A stretch of DNA of 64,000 bases, taken from the NCBI RefSeq assembly GCF_006335145.1, contig NZ_VDMN01000001.1:2108001-2172000 (forward strand), read 5' to 3'. The stretch is from Aliirhizobium smilacinae. Its GTDB lineage: Bacteria > Pseudomonadota > Alphaproteobacteria > Rhizobiales > Rhizobiaceae. The notes under the pieces are model-generated. The model did not search any database, had not been told where the DNA came from, and was given only the letters and a program-made list of their open reading frames with translations. The position numbers were made by a program, and so were the translations under genes. Below, in pieces: positions 12,504 through 22,406 of this stretch. Each line of letters opens with the position of its first letter. The first letter of the stretch is position 1.

Positions 12504-13462
12504 ACCCTGCTGCCCCGTATCGCAACCGGGTCCAGAAGATCGGCGAGATCTCGTTGTGGACCGGCGCCGGAATTCTGGTGTTGAGTGCGCATATCGCGGC
12601 GGCGGCTCTTCTTATGCAGGAAGAGCCGACAATGCCGGCTGACAATGCGCCTCCCTCGGCAATCATGATCGAACTCGCTCCGGAACCGGAAGCCGTCATG
12701 CCGGAAGAGGAGCAAATTGCTCCCGATACGTCTGATTCGGAAAAGGTGGAAAGCGAGCAGACGCAACCCATCGAAGAAGCTCAGCCTGAGTCGACGCCGG
12801 ATCCTATCGAACCACCGCCGCCGGAAATCGCGGAGCCTCTGCCGGAACCACCACCGCCGGAACCTGTCGAAGAACCCACACCTCCGGAGCCGGAGATCGC
12901 CGAAACTCTGCCCGAACCGCCCCCCGAGCCTATTGAAGAGCCGGAGCCGATCGAAGAACAGGTCATGGCTGCGCTCGACAACGTGGAAGTGCCGCTGCCG
13001 ACCATGCGCCCGCCGCCACCACCGGAAAAGCCGGAGGTCGCGGAGAAAAAGCCCGAGCCCAAGAAGGAGCCGGTCAAACGCGTGGAACGCCGCAAGCAGC
13101 AACAGGCGCAGAAGGAAATGGCGGAGGCAAAAGCAGAAGCCACCCAATCCGATCGTAATGCCGCCAGCCAGACGTCTTCCGGATCGCGCTTTTCGTCGCT
13201 CTCCCCGGCCACTTGGAAGTCGCGCGTGCAGTCGCGTTTGGCCCGTAATGCCCGTCGTTGCCCTGGCGGCAATACCGGCACGGCAGCAGTTCGCTTCAAC
13301 TTCGACAATGGGGGCAACGTGACCAGCGTGTCGCTGCAAAGGTCTTCCGGCGACTCGAATATCGACGACTATATCGTCTCGATCGTCCGCCGCGCTTCCC
13401 CCATACCGGCACCGCCTGCAGGCGTACCGAATTTTCTGACGCAAGCACTGACCTGCTCCTGA
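12500..13462 (+). CDS. tonB: Energy transducer TonB
   Basis: TonB spans the periplasm and transmits motor energy to TonB-dependent outer-membrane receptors. The 320-residue protein has one N-terminal membrane anchor (about residues 13-36), a long Pro/Glu-rich periplasmic spacer (residues about 50-180, many PPPEP units) turning into a Lys/Arg/Gln-rich segment, and a C-terminal TonB domain (WKSRVQSRLARNARR onward, to FLTQALTCS). Two cysteines in the C-terminal domain (RRCPGG and the terminal LTCS) could form a disulfide. The start overlaps the exbD stop by 4 bp. Iron regulation is likely, but I did not find a convincing operator. Confidence 0.93.
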   Translation: MNPAAPYRNRVQKIGEISLWTGAGILVLSAHIAAAALLMQEEPTMPADNAPPSAIMIELAPEPEAVMPEEEQIAPDTSDSEKVESEQTQPIEEAQPESTPDPIEPPPPEIAEPLPEPPPPEPVEEPTPPEPEIAETLPEPPPEPIEEPEPIEEQVMAALDNVEVPLPTMRPPPPPEKPEVAEKKPEPKKEPVKRVERRKQQQAQKEMAEAKAEATQSDRNAASQTSSGSRFSSLSPATWKSRVQSRLARNARRCPGGNTGTAAVRFNFDNGGNVTSVSLQRSSGDSNIDDYIVSIVRRASPIPAPPAGVPNFLTQALTCS

Positions 13463-13512
13463 CAAAACGCTATAAGCGGGCTCCCTCGATGTAAACAATC
13501 CCGGAAGCCTGC

Positions 13513-14505
13513 ATGCATTTAAGCCTTACCGAAGCCGAGACGCTGGTCCTCGGCATCTTCGAAGACAATGGCGTCCTGCCCTCGGCGGCCGTTTCCGTTG
13601 CCCGCGCACTGGTGCAATCGGAAGCCGCCGGCCAGTCCGGTCACGGTTTTCGCCGCGTGCCTGCCTATATAAAACAGGTTCGTACCGGCAAGGTGGACGG
13701 CGCTGCCACGCCACAGCTCACGCGGCCCCGCCCTGCAGTTCTTTCCATCGATGCCGCACATGGCTTTGCCTACCCGGCGCTCGACCTCGCCGTTACCGAA
13801 CTTCCCGCCGTGGCACGCGAACAGGGTATCGCCTTTGCCGCAATCGGCCGCTCACATCATGCCGGTGTTATGGCACTGACAGTGGAGCGTTTTGCCGAAC
13901 AGGGCCTGATTGCGATGATGTTCGCCAACGTGCCGGCTGCCATGGCCCCCTGGGGTGGCAAAAGCCCGCTCTTCGGCACCAATCCGATCGCCTTTGCAGT
14001 CCCTGTCGCCGATGCGGATGCCTTAGTTATCGACCTGGCGCTGTCTAAAGTCGCGCGCGGCAAGGTCATGGAAGCGAACCAGAAGGGAAAAGCCATTCCC
14101 GACGACTGGGCTTTCGATATCGATGGAAACCCCACGACCGATGCCGCTGCGGCGCTGAAGGGCACCATGGCGCCCTCCGGCGGCGCAAAGGGCGCCGCAC
14201 TGGCGCTGATGGTGGAAGTGCTCTCGGCGGGCCTTGCCGGCGCGAATTTCTCCTATGAGGCGAGCTCGCTGTTCGAGGAAAACGGCCCGCCACCGGAGCT
14301 TGGCCATACGATCATCGCAATCGACCCGGACGCCGCCAATGGCGGCGGCACGTCGATGCGCATGGCAAGCCTTGCCGAAGAAATGGCAAAGCAGGACGGC
14401 GTACGGCTTCCCGGCCGCAGGGGAAGAGGCCTGCGGGCCGATGCGCTTGCGAATGGGATCGAGATCGAGGACGACGTGCTCAAGGCAATCGACGCTCTTC
14501 GCTGA
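13513..14505 (+). CDS. Ldh family oxidoreductase (malate/L-lactate/sulfolactate dehydrogenase type)
   Basis: A 330-residue NAD(P)-dependent dehydrogenase of the type-2 malate/L-lactate dehydrogenase family (Ldh_2), which also includes ComC, YiaK and delta1-piperideine-2-carboxylate reductases. Family landmarks: SGHGFRRVPAYIKQV, a SHHAG segment with the catalytic His region (near residue 117), MFANVPAAMAPWGG, GTNPIAFAVP, and DLALSKVARGKVMEA. The ATG lies 50 bp after tonB with weak ribosome-binding support. No operon partner reveals the substrate: 2-hydroxy acids, sulfolactate and cyclic imino acids are all possible. Confidence 0.85.
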   Translation: MHLSLTEAETLVLGIFEDNGVLPSAAVSVARALVQSEAAGQSGHGFRRVPAYIKQVRTGKVDGAATPQLTRPRPAVLSIDAAHGFAYPALDLAVTELPAVAREQGIAFAAIGRSHHAGVMALTVERFAEQGLIAMMFANVPAAMAPWGGKSPLFGTNPIAFAVPVADADALVIDLALSKVARGKVMEANQKGKAIPDDWAFDIDGNPTTDAAAALKGTMAPSGGAKGAALALMVEVLSAGLAGANFSYEASSLFEENGPPPELGHTIIAIDPDAANGGGTSMRMASLAEEMAKQDGVRLPGRRGRGLRADALANGIEIEDDVLKAIDALR

Positions 14506-14666
14506 TCGCGTGATGTGAAACCGCTGCAGCGTCCTTGGTGCGCCTCGCATGAGAGCGCCAAAGGACGCTGCGCATCTCGCCGATTCGGCGCAGACAAGAT
14601 GCACGATCGCGCAATCACCTGGGTGATGCTGTTTGATTGTATTTAGGGGAAAAGACCTCCAGAAAA

Positions 14667-14787
14667 GCGAAAAGCCTGGCGCGGGAGGAGGATGCGCCAG
14701 GCTTTAAACTTGATCGACAACTGGGAGGAGGAGGATGTTGTCGATCCGTATCGAACGACACTGGGAGGAGGAGTGCGTCGTTCGATG
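14667..14787 (-). ncRNA. alpha-r14 family trans-acting sRNA (NfeR1/Smr14-like)
   Basis: On the minus strand three consecutive hairpins each present an anti-Shine-Dalgarno loop. Hairpin 1 (14786-14750) has an ATCGAACGAC-type stem and loop CTCCTCCTCCC. Hairpin 2 (14746-14712) has the perfect stem GATCGACAAC/GTTGTCGATC and loop ATCCTCCTCCTCCCA. Hairpin 3 (14705-14671) has a 12-bp stem AAAGCCTGGCGC and loop ATCCTCCTCCC, then TTTTCGCTTTTC, so it doubles as the Rho-independent terminator. This is the architecture described for the rhizobial alpha-r14 sRNA NfeR1, which silences transporter mRNAs through redundant anti-SD loops. Length is about 121 nt. The 5' end is predicted from the promoter and is plus or minus a few bases. 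Confidence 0.85.
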
Positions 14788-14793
14788 ACCAAC

Positions 14794-14823
14794 ATATAGG
14801 CTGACACAGGTATGTTCGCCAAG
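14794..14823 (-). promoter_or_regulatory. Sigma-70-type promoter of the alpha-r14 sRNA
   Basis: On the minus strand CTTGGC (-35, 14823-14818) and CTATAT (-10, 14799-14794) are separated by 18 bp. This is one base from the CTTGAC...CTATAT form common for constitutive rhizobial promoters. Transcription would start near 14787, exactly at the first hairpin. Confidence 0.65.
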
Positions 14824-14827
14824 CCGG

Positions 14828-14877
14828 TTGGGCGCATTGCAGCAATGCATTAGGTGCAATGCTGAGCATTTGCCCAA
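14828..14877. promoter_or_regulatory. Palindromic array upstream of the sRNA promoter (candidate activator site)
   Basis: Directly upstream of the -35 box lie GCATTGC-A-GCAATGC (14834-14848), a further GCAATGC (14856-14862), and outer arms TTGGGC (14828-14833) and GCCCAA (14872-14877). The core ATTGC-N-GCAAT fits the T-N11-A dyad style of LysR-type regulators. Symmetry is seen directly; the regulator is unknown. Confidence 0.4.
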
Positions 14878-14970
14878 TATGCTGATACCGGCTCGTCATC
14901 ACAGCTATATCGCGGCGGGGAAAGCTGGATTATAGCCAATATCGATTCAAATGCTTGGAAAGGCACGGAT

Positions 14971-15594
14971 ATGGCCGAGATACGCTATCACGAAGGAGAC
15001 CTTCCGGCAGCAGCAGCAGCCCGTTACACCGGCGCGATTGCGATCGATACCGAAACGCTTGGTCTTGTCCCGCGCCGCGACCGCCTATGCGTTGTGCAAC
15101 TTTCCTCGGGCGATGGCACAGCCGATGTCATTCGCATTGCTGCCGGACAAAACCAAGCGCCAAATCTCGTCGCATTACTGGCTGATTCGTCGCGCCAGAA
15201 GATATTCCACTATGGCCGATTCGACATTGCCGTCCTGTTCCATACGTTTGGCGTAACCACTACGCCGGTCTTCTGCACCAAGGTCGCCTCCCGCCTGACC
15301 CGAACCTATACCGACCGGCACGGGCTCAAGGACAATCTGAGAGAATTGCTCGAGGTGGACATTTCCAAAGCCCAGCAACAGACCGACTGGGCAGCTGAAA
15401 AACTATCCCAGGCACAGCTCGAATATGCGGCATCCGATGTGCTTCATCTGCATGCCTTGCGTGACAAGCTCACCATGCGGCTTATCCGTGACGGCCGAAC
15501 GGAACTCGCCGCTGCCTGCTTCGAGTTCCTGCCGACCCGTGCCAAGCTCGACCTTCTCGGCTGGGAAGAAACAGATATCTTTGCTCATAGCTGA
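14971..15594 (+). CDS. rnd: Short ribonuclease D (3'-5' exonuclease domain only)
   Basis: A 207-residue DEDDy-type 3'-5' exoribonuclease that would trim tRNA and other small RNA 3' ends. The exonuclease motifs are present: IDTET (ExoI, near residue 25), FHYGRFDIAVL (ExoII, near residue 79) and YAASDVLHLHAL (ExoIII). It lacks the HRDC domains found in the roughly 370-residue E. coli enzyme; a domain-only form is common in alphaproteobacteria, which also carry a longer RNase D. It is transcribed away from the alpha-r14 sRNA. The stop is followed by 222 bp without a recognisable gene before the next ORF. Confidence 0.88.
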   Translation: MAEIRYHEGDLPAAAAARYTGAIAIDTETLGLVPRRDRLCVVQLSSGDGTADVIRIAAGQNQAPNLVALLADSSRQKIFHYGRFDIAVLFHTFGVTTTPVFCTKVASRLTRTYTDRHGLKDNLRELLEVDISKAQQQTDWAAEKLSQAQLEYAASDVLHLHALRDKLTMRLIRDGRTELAAACFEFLPTRAKLDLLGWEETDIFAHS

Positions 15595-15816
15595 GCGACG
15601 CAGACCCGATTTCCGATCCCAGATGGGCGGCCCGATAATGCCGACATAGTTTCCGTGCCGAAGTCTATGTTCCGTATCAATGGTGAATTAGCCGGCCGTT
15701 AACCATTCTCGTTTAACGTCTGTCAATCGGCATCATCTCGCCATGAGGCGCCGCGGCTGCATGGCCGCACAATTTTCAAAAGCATGGCCGAACTGTTCCA
15801 CCGTCGCAGATAACAG

Positions 15817-17553
15817 ATGGAGCATGCGATGCTGCCACCCGTTCGTGCCGCGTTGAGTTCGAATGCAGAGTACCAGAGCCAGGCGCAGGCAACGATCAGC
15901 CGCGCCCGCGTGGATGTGTCGCCGAACTCCGCACAATCGCAGCTGAAGAGTGACGCTACCCTTTCAGGCGCGCGCTTCGATGCCGCCTCGTTGTCGGCCC
16001 AGCTCAAGCTGGCGCAAGGCTCCTCGATTTTTGCCGAGACGATCGGCAAACTGCTGAAAACGCCACGCCGTGAAAACGAGACGCTGATCGACTACACGAC
16101 GCGCCTTGTCGCAGCCGTACAGGCATTGAAGCCGCAGGAAGTCGCGAATGTGGAGCGACTGTTGAACCAGATCGTCAAGGGTATCTCCCTGCGGCTCATG
16201 GCAGAAATCCTGAAGGAACCTTCTGGCCCGACCGCTGCCCGGCTTGCCGCCCATATCGAGGCCTCGAACCTTGCGCAGCGCGATCTTGCCGCAAAGACCG
16301 TGGTCAGCTTCTACCGGCAGAACGCCAGCACGGAGGTTCCTCCGAATGCCAACACAGCGCGTGTAGCGCAAGGCGGCAACCCGGCGGCTGCGCAAGCGAA
16401 TTCGGCCGTTCAGACATCTGTTGCCGCAGCCGACGATCAGATTGCCGTTCCCGGCCAGCCAGCGACGAACGATGCTTCGTCGAAGGCTTTGGAGGGACAA
16501 AGTCAGCGCTCTGCGAGTTCGCCACTGTCCCCGACATTGGCGGCGAAGCCGGAGCAGTCGGTGCAAGTATCGAAACCCGCGATCAGCCAAATCGCGGTTC
16601 CCTCACAGGACACACCAGACCAACCAACTGCCGCGCCGTCGAGCGAGGTGGCAGGAGCGACCAAGGCCACGACGCCTCAAACTACGCAACCGGCTGGGCC
16701 ACAGCCGAGCTCTGAGCGGGTTGAGAACAATGTCGATAAGACCGCCACAGTCGGCACGATCACCGGTAATCAGGCTCAGATTGAAACCGATGAAGCCGCA
16801 CGACAGACTGCCACGGCAAAGCCGAATGAGATGCAGGCCTTGGCTCGCTCCGCCGTAGAGATTTTCAAGTTGGAGATGCCGGTTCCCGAGCGGCTGTGGT
16901 CGTCGCTTTCCGACCAGACGCTTTTGAAACTGGCAACCTGGCTCGCGACAGTCCTGTCCGAACTCGATGGACCGGAAACCGCGCAGACGCTGCCGCCCTT
17001 GCCCACCGCCCAAACGGCAACCAAGGATGGACCCGTCGAGCAACAGCGCGCCGCAGTTGGCCAGAACGCTCAAGTACCGTCCCCCACGTCGCAGGGCACG
17101 CAGACACCTGTACAAGCCGGCCCGGTCGACAGGCCGGATAGTGCCCGGCTGGCCGCTGTGGCGGTTTCAAGAGGCGAGACGGCGGAGCAGCAGATGGCCA
17201 TCATGGCGGCTGCTCTACCGGCTGTGGCGGCACGCGAGGCTTTGCCTTGGCCTTATGTGGCCGCCTACCCTCCTGCAGACGACGAACCCCGACGCGAGCA
17301 GCGAAAGACCCATCCGATCGAGGCTATCGAGGACGAGGAACAGGATGGATCGACACAGCAGCAATTCTTCGATGACGAGCAACAGGATAGCGATCCTGAA
17401 CAGGAAGATGCTCATGGCGAGGAAAAGGCTACGGAAAGCATGACGGTGGCCGAGAAGGCTGCCGGATACACCGCTTCCGAGGCCAACGTCGAAGCGGAAG
17501 CTGCCGAAGCGCGCCCGAGCGATCTCTACTGGCGCATGGCCGGCTGGAACTGA
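15817..17553 (+). CDS. Large low-complexity protein of unknown function
   Basis: I do not recognise this 578-residue protein. It has no signal peptide or membrane helix. Residues about 55-170 look like a helical domain (KLAQGSSIFAETIGKLLK ... LNQIVKGISLRLMAEILKE). Residues 170-340 are Gln/Ala/Thr/Pro-rich and probably disordered. A second helical patch follows (EIFKLEMPVPERLWSSLSD, then TLLKLATWLATVLSEL). Then come another disordered Gln/Pro stretch, an acidic segment (EDEEQDGSTQQQ) and a conserved-looking C-terminal SDLYWRMAGWN. The layout faintly recalls FliK-like hook-length proteins, but no FliK C-terminal domain is seen and no flagellar gene is adjacent. Codon use matches its neighbours. 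It stands alone, ending in a terminator shared with rpsA. Confidence 0.7.
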   Translation: MEHAMLPPVRAALSSNAEYQSQAQATISRARVDVSPNSAQSQLKSDATLSGARFDAASLSAQLKLAQGSSIFAETIGKLLKTPRRENETLIDYTTRLVAAVQALKPQEVANVERLLNQIVKGISLRLMAEILKEPSGPTAARLAAHIEASNLAQRDLAAKTVVSFYRQNASTEVPPNANTARVAQGGNPAAAQANSAVQTSVAAADDQIAVPGQPATNDASSKALEGQSQRSASSPLSPTLAAKPEQSVQVSKPAISQIAVPSQDTPDQPTAAPSSEVAGATKATTPQTTQPAGPQPSSERVENNVDKTATVGTITGNQAQIETDEAARQTATAKPNEMQALARSAVEIFKLEMPVPERLWSSLSDQTLLKLATWLATVLSELDGPETAQTLPPLPTAQTATKDGPVEQQRAAVGQNAQVPSPTSQGTQTPVQAGPVDRPDSARLAAVAVSRGETAEQQMAIMAAALPAVAAREALPWPYVAAYPPADDEPRREQRKTHPIEAIEDEEQDGSTQQQFFDDEQQDSDPEQEDAHGEEKATESMTVAEKAAGYTASEANVEAEAAEARPSDLYWRMAGWN

Positions 17554-17602
17554 GCCTGCAGTCAGGCACGGTTACGCGCCTCACCAAAATTCGAGCATAA
17601 AA

Positions 17603-17637
17603 AAAGCCGCCGGATCTTTCGATCCGGCGGCTTTCTC
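17603..17637. terminator. Bidirectional terminator between the unknown protein and rpsA
   Basis: A perfect 11-bp stem GCCGCCGGATC/GATCCGGCGGC with loop TTTC has an A-run before it and TTTCTC after it. It therefore works for the convergent plus-strand gene ending at 17553 and the minus-strand rpsA ending at 17656. Confidence 0.8.
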
Positions 17638-17655
17638 AATTTGAGGAAACGACGA

Positions 17656-19362
17656 TTACTCGTTGTTGCCGCGGTTCTTCAGGGCTGCGCCCAGGATGTC
17701 GCCGAGCGAAGCGCCAGAGTCGGACGAACCGAACTGTGCGACTGCTTCCTTCTCTTCGGCGATTTCCAGCGCCTTGATCGAAAGCATGACCTTGCGGTCC
17801 TTCTTGGAGAAGTTGACGACGCGGGCGTCGAGCGTCTGACCTACCGAGAAACGCTCCGGACGCTGATCGTCACGATCACGTGCCAGGTCGTTGCGGCGGA
17901 TGAAGGAGGTGAGGTCTTCGTGGGCAACGAGCTTCACTTCGATACCACCGTCGTTGACGGCGATGACTTCAGCCGAGACGACAGCGTTCTTGCGCAGTTC
18001 GCCGGACGTTGCGGCATCGCCGACAGCATCCTTGCCGAGCTGCTTGATGCCGAGCGAGATACGCTCCTTCTCGACGTCAACATCGAGAACGACAGCCTTG
18101 ACGACGTCGCCCTTGTTGAACTCTTCGATGACCTGTTCGCCCGGACGGTTCCAGTCCAGATCGGACAGGTGAACCATGCCGTCGACATCGCCTTCGAGGC
18201 CGATGAACAGGCCGAATTCGGTCTTGTTCTTGACTTCGCCTTCGACTTCAGTGCCGGCCGGATGCGTGAAGGCGAATGCCTGCCACGGGTTTTCCAGCGT
18301 CTGCTTGAGGCCGAGCGAAATACGGCGCTTGGACGGGTCGACTTCGAGAACGACAACGTCGACATCCTGCGTCGTGGACAGGATCTTGCCGGGATGTACG
18401 TTCTTCTTGGTCCAGGACATTTCGGAGATGTGGATCAGGCCTTCGATGCCCGGCTCCAGCTCTACGAATGCACCGTAGTCCGTGATGTTGGTGACGGTAC
18501 CGGAGATCTTCTTGCCGATCGGGTACTTGGCCGCAATGCCATCCCACGGATCCGACTCGAGCTGCTTCATGCCGAGCGAGATACGGTGGGTTTCCTGGTT
18601 GATGCGGATGATCTGAACCTTGACCTGCTGGCCAATGGACAGGATTTCCGACGGATGGTTGACGCGGCGCCAAGCCATATCGGTGACGTGCAGCAGGCCG
18701 TCGATGCCGCCGAGGTCAACGAACGCACCGTAATCGGTGATGTTCTTGACGACGCCGTCAACAACCTGGCCTTCTTCGAGGTTCTGAACGATTTCAGAAC
18801 GCTGCTCGGCGCGGGACTCTTCAAGCACGGTACGACGCGAAACAACGATGTTGCCGCGACGCTTGTCCATCTTGAGGATTTCGAAGGGCTGCGGGTTGTG
18901 CATGAGCGGGGTGACGTCGCGGATCGGACGGATGTCGACCTGCGAACGTGGCAGGAAGGCAACGGCGCCATCGAGATCGACGGTGAAGCCGCCCTTGACC
19001 TGGTTGAAGATAACGCCTTCAACGCGCTCGCCAGCTTCGAACTTGGCTTCGAGCTTGACCCAGCTTTCTTCGCGGCGAGCCTTCTCGCGCGACAGCACAG
19101 CTTCGCCGAGAGCATTTTCGATGCGCTCGACATAGACTTCGACTTCGTCGCCGACCTTCAGCGAACCGTCTTTGCCCTTGGCGCCGAATTCCTTCAGTGC
19201 GATGCGACCTTCGACCTTGAGGCCGACGTCAACAACCGCCATGTCCTTTTCGATCGCCGTTACCAGACCTTTGGTAACGTAGCCTTCGGCCAGATCGTTG
19301 GATGCGAAGGATTCCTCGAGAAGAGCTGCAAAGTCTTCGCGCGTGGGGTTAGTTACTGCCAT
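17656..19362 (-). CDS. rpsA: 30S ribosomal protein S1
   Basis: S1 binds mRNA leaders and helps dock them on the 30S subunit. The 568-residue protein carries six S1 (OB-fold) repeats, recognisable by recurring G-x-V and D-x-G-A-F-V-D/E-L segments such as ITDYGAFVDLGGIDGLLHVTD and ITDYGAFVELEPGIEGLIHIS. Length is typical for alphaproteobacteria. The ATG follows AGGAG by 6 bp. The gene is third in the aroA-cmk-rpsA order, 168 bp downstream of cmk, and has two hairpins in its leader that may serve autoregulation. It ends at the bidirectional terminator. Confidence 0.98.
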   Translation of the reverse strand: MAVTNPTREDFAALLEESFASNDLAEGYVTKGLVTAIEKDMAVVDVGLKVEGRIALKEFGAKGKDGSLKVGDEVEVYVERIENALGEAVLSREKARREESWVKLEAKFEAGERVEGVIFNQVKGGFTVDLDGAVAFLPRSQVDIRPIRDVTPLMHNPQPFEILKMDKRRGNIVVSRRTVLEESRAEQRSEIVQNLEEGQVVDGVVKNITDYGAFVDLGGIDGLLHVTDMAWRRVNHPSEILSIGQQVKVQIIRINQETHRISLGMKQLESDPWDGIAAKYPIGKKISGTVTNITDYGAFVELEPGIEGLIHISEMSWTKKNVHPGKILSTTQDVDVVVLEVDPSKRRISLGLKQTLENPWQAFAFTHPAGTEVEGEVKNKTEFGLFIGLEGDVDGMVHLSDLDWNRPGEQVIEEFNKGDVVKAVVLDVDVEKERISLGIKQLGKDAVGDAATSGELRKNAVVSAEVIAVNDGGIEVKLVAHEDLTSFIRRNDLARDRDDQRPERFSVGQTLDARVVNFSKKDRKVMLSIKALEIAEEKEAVAQFGSSDSGASLGDILGAALKNRGNNE

Positions 19363-19375
19363 GAAATCTCCTGAT

Positions 19376-19422
19376 CGTGTCCGGCAAGGACACGAATGCG
19401 TCGGTGGTTCGTGTTAAACACG
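19376..19422 (-). promoter_or_regulatory. Two hairpins in the rpsA leader
   Basis: Between cmk and rpsA, 13 bp before the rpsA ATG, CGTGTCC-(5 nt)-GGACACG (19394-19376) forms a perfect 7-bp stem. A second perfect inverted repeat, CGTGTT-T-AACACG on the minus strand, lies at 19422-19410. Both share the CGTGT arm and could form alternative pairings. S1 is known to autoregulate translation in enterobacteria; the link here is inference. Confidence 0.45.
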
Positions 19423-19530
19423 CCCGAAGTCCAGGCCCGCCTCTCTCAACGGTTGTTCCGTGGGAGGCAATCCGACGCTGGGACTGAACTGCGGGTATCA
19501 AAAACGAAACGCCGGATAACCGGCAATTCG

Positions 19531-20165
19531 TCAATTCTTCTTCAGAGCGGCATCGATGAACGATTTCGCGGCCTGAAACGCCGCCTCTATACTCATTTCC
19601 GACGTATCAAGCAAGTGCGCGTCGTCGGCAGGCTTCAAAGGGCTGTCGGCGCGGCCCATATCGCGCTCGTCGCGCTTCTTCACGTCGGCAAAGATGTCCG
19701 CATATTCGGCGACACCACCCCTGCCGACGATCTCGTCATAGCGGCGTTTTGCCCGCACATCCGCTGAGGCCGTAACGTAAAGTTTCACCGGCGCGTCGGG
19801 GCAAACCACCGTGCCGATATCGCGGCCATCAAGAACGGTGCCGGGCTGGCGCTTCGAAAATGCCCGCTGCGCCTCGACCAGCGCGCGCCGGACCTTGGGC
19901 ATGACGGCGATCTTCGATGCCGCCTCGCCGATCGCATGGGCGGACAGGATATCGCGATCGAGCCCTGCCAGCTCAACCTCGCGCGCCATCGTTTCGGCTA
20001 CGGCCTCATCATCCAGCGCCAGGCCGGCATCGAGCAGCGCCTTGGCCGTGGCCCGATAGGTCAGGCCGGTGTCGAGGTGATGAAAACCGTATGCATCGGC
20101 AATCTGCCGCGACAGCGTGCCTTTGCCCGCCGCCGCAGGCCCGTCGATAGCGATGACGAAGCCCA

Positions 20166-20166
<1 letters not shown>
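19531..20166 (-). CDS. cmk: Cytidylate kinase
   Basis: Phosphorylates CMP/dCMP with ATP. The 211-residue protein begins with the P-loop [17 protein letters not shown]. It carries the family nucleotide-binding motifs [21 protein letters not shown] and [19 protein letters not shown] (LID region). The usual length is about 210-225 residues. Its ATG shares one base with the aroA stop (TGATG), so the two are translationally coupled. In alphaproteobacteria the aroA-cmk-rpsA order is common. Confidence 0.97.
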
Positions 20167-21542
<1,376 letters not shown>

Positions 21543-21761
21543 CTATTCCTCAAGCGTTCCTGAATTTTGCGCCGTCGTTATCACAAAGCGTTTTGGCGGT
21601 CATCCGGTTGTTGGCCCCACCTGTCCAAGAAAGCCCGGAAAGTTTGGCTTTGACATGAAGTCCTGTTGGCCTTATGGGGTCCGGCTTAGATTTTTCACCC
21701 TTTCATCCATCGCTGCGAGAGTGGCGCGCCGATCTGATCGGCCGGCTTATGAGGCTTAACA

Positions 21762-22154
21762 GTGGCAAAAGCGGAACTCGGAACAAAACGTACCGACCCC
21801 GATACCGGAAAGAAGTTCTACGACCTGAACCGTGATCCGGTCGTTTCCCCCTATAGCGGCAAGTCCTGGCCGATGTCTTTCTTCGCTGAGAACAGCGCTG
21901 CGATAAAGATGGAGCAGGCTGCGGAAGACGAGGACGACGTCAAGGAAGTCGACAGCGAGAGCCAGGAGGCCGAAGTCGTATCGCTCGAAGACGCCGACAG
22001 CGAAGCCAGTGGCGACGACATCCCGGATATCGGTGATGACGAAGACGTCGATATCGGCGATGACGACGACGACACCTTCCTCGAGCAGGAAGATGAAGAC
22101 GACGACGACATGACAGGCATCATTGGTGTCGGCGGCGACGACGACGAACAGTAA
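21762..22154 (+). CDS. TIGR02300 family protein (FYDLN acid domain)
   Basis: A 130-residue protein with a small conserved N-terminal domain containing the family hallmark GTKRTDPDTGKKFYDLNRDP, followed by SPYSGKSWP. The rest is an extremely acidic low-complexity tail of Asp/Glu runs ending GVGGDDDEQ. The function is unknown; the family is nearly confined to alphaproteobacteria. The start is GTG 21762, 7 bp after GAGG; an upstream frame opening at 21298 is antisense to aroA and not used. It is divergent from aroA (228-bp gap) and followed by a strong terminator. Confidence 0.9.
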   Translation: MAKAELGTKRTDPDTGKKFYDLNRDPVVSPYSGKSWPMSFFAENSAAIKMEQAAEDEDDVKEVDSESQEAEVVSLEDADSEASGDDIPDIGDDEDVDIGDDDDDTFLEQEDEDDDDMTGIIGVGGDDDEQ

Positions 22155-22162
22155 TTCAAGCT

Positions 22163-22206
22163 AACGCCCGGCAATTTCAGAAAAATTGCCGGGCGTTCGA
22201 ATTTTC
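22163..22206 (+). terminator. Rho-independent terminator after the FYDLN-domain gene
   Basis: A perfect 15-bp stem (AACGCCCGGCAATTT with AAATTGCCGGGCGTT) around loop CAGAA is followed by CGAATTTTC. It begins 9 bp after the stop codon and isolates this gene from the tRNA downstream. Confidence 0.85.
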
Positions 22207-22306
22207 GGCTTGCACTTTGAAAAATCACGAAGTAATAAGCCGCCACCCCGGAGCAAACGATGCTTCGGAGTTTCCCAGGACCGGAAAAATACCGGACCAC
22301 CCTGAT

Positions 22307-22382
<76 letters not shown>

Positions 22383-22406
22383 ATCTTCCCAGACTACGTA
22401 TCCAAA

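Noticed and set aside
14615..14902. Short open frames across the sRNA locus
   Set aside because: The region is explained by three RNA hairpins and a promoter; the frames lack ribosome-binding sites and protein-like composition.
15700..15720. TTAA...TTAAC pair resembling a CtrA site upstream of the low-complexity protein
   Set aside because: The two halves are 10 bp apart rather than 7, so it does not match the consensus.
17641..19374. 577-codon open frame antisense to rpsA
   Set aside because: Mirror of the biased rpsA coding sequence; the minus strand encodes S1 with six clear repeats.
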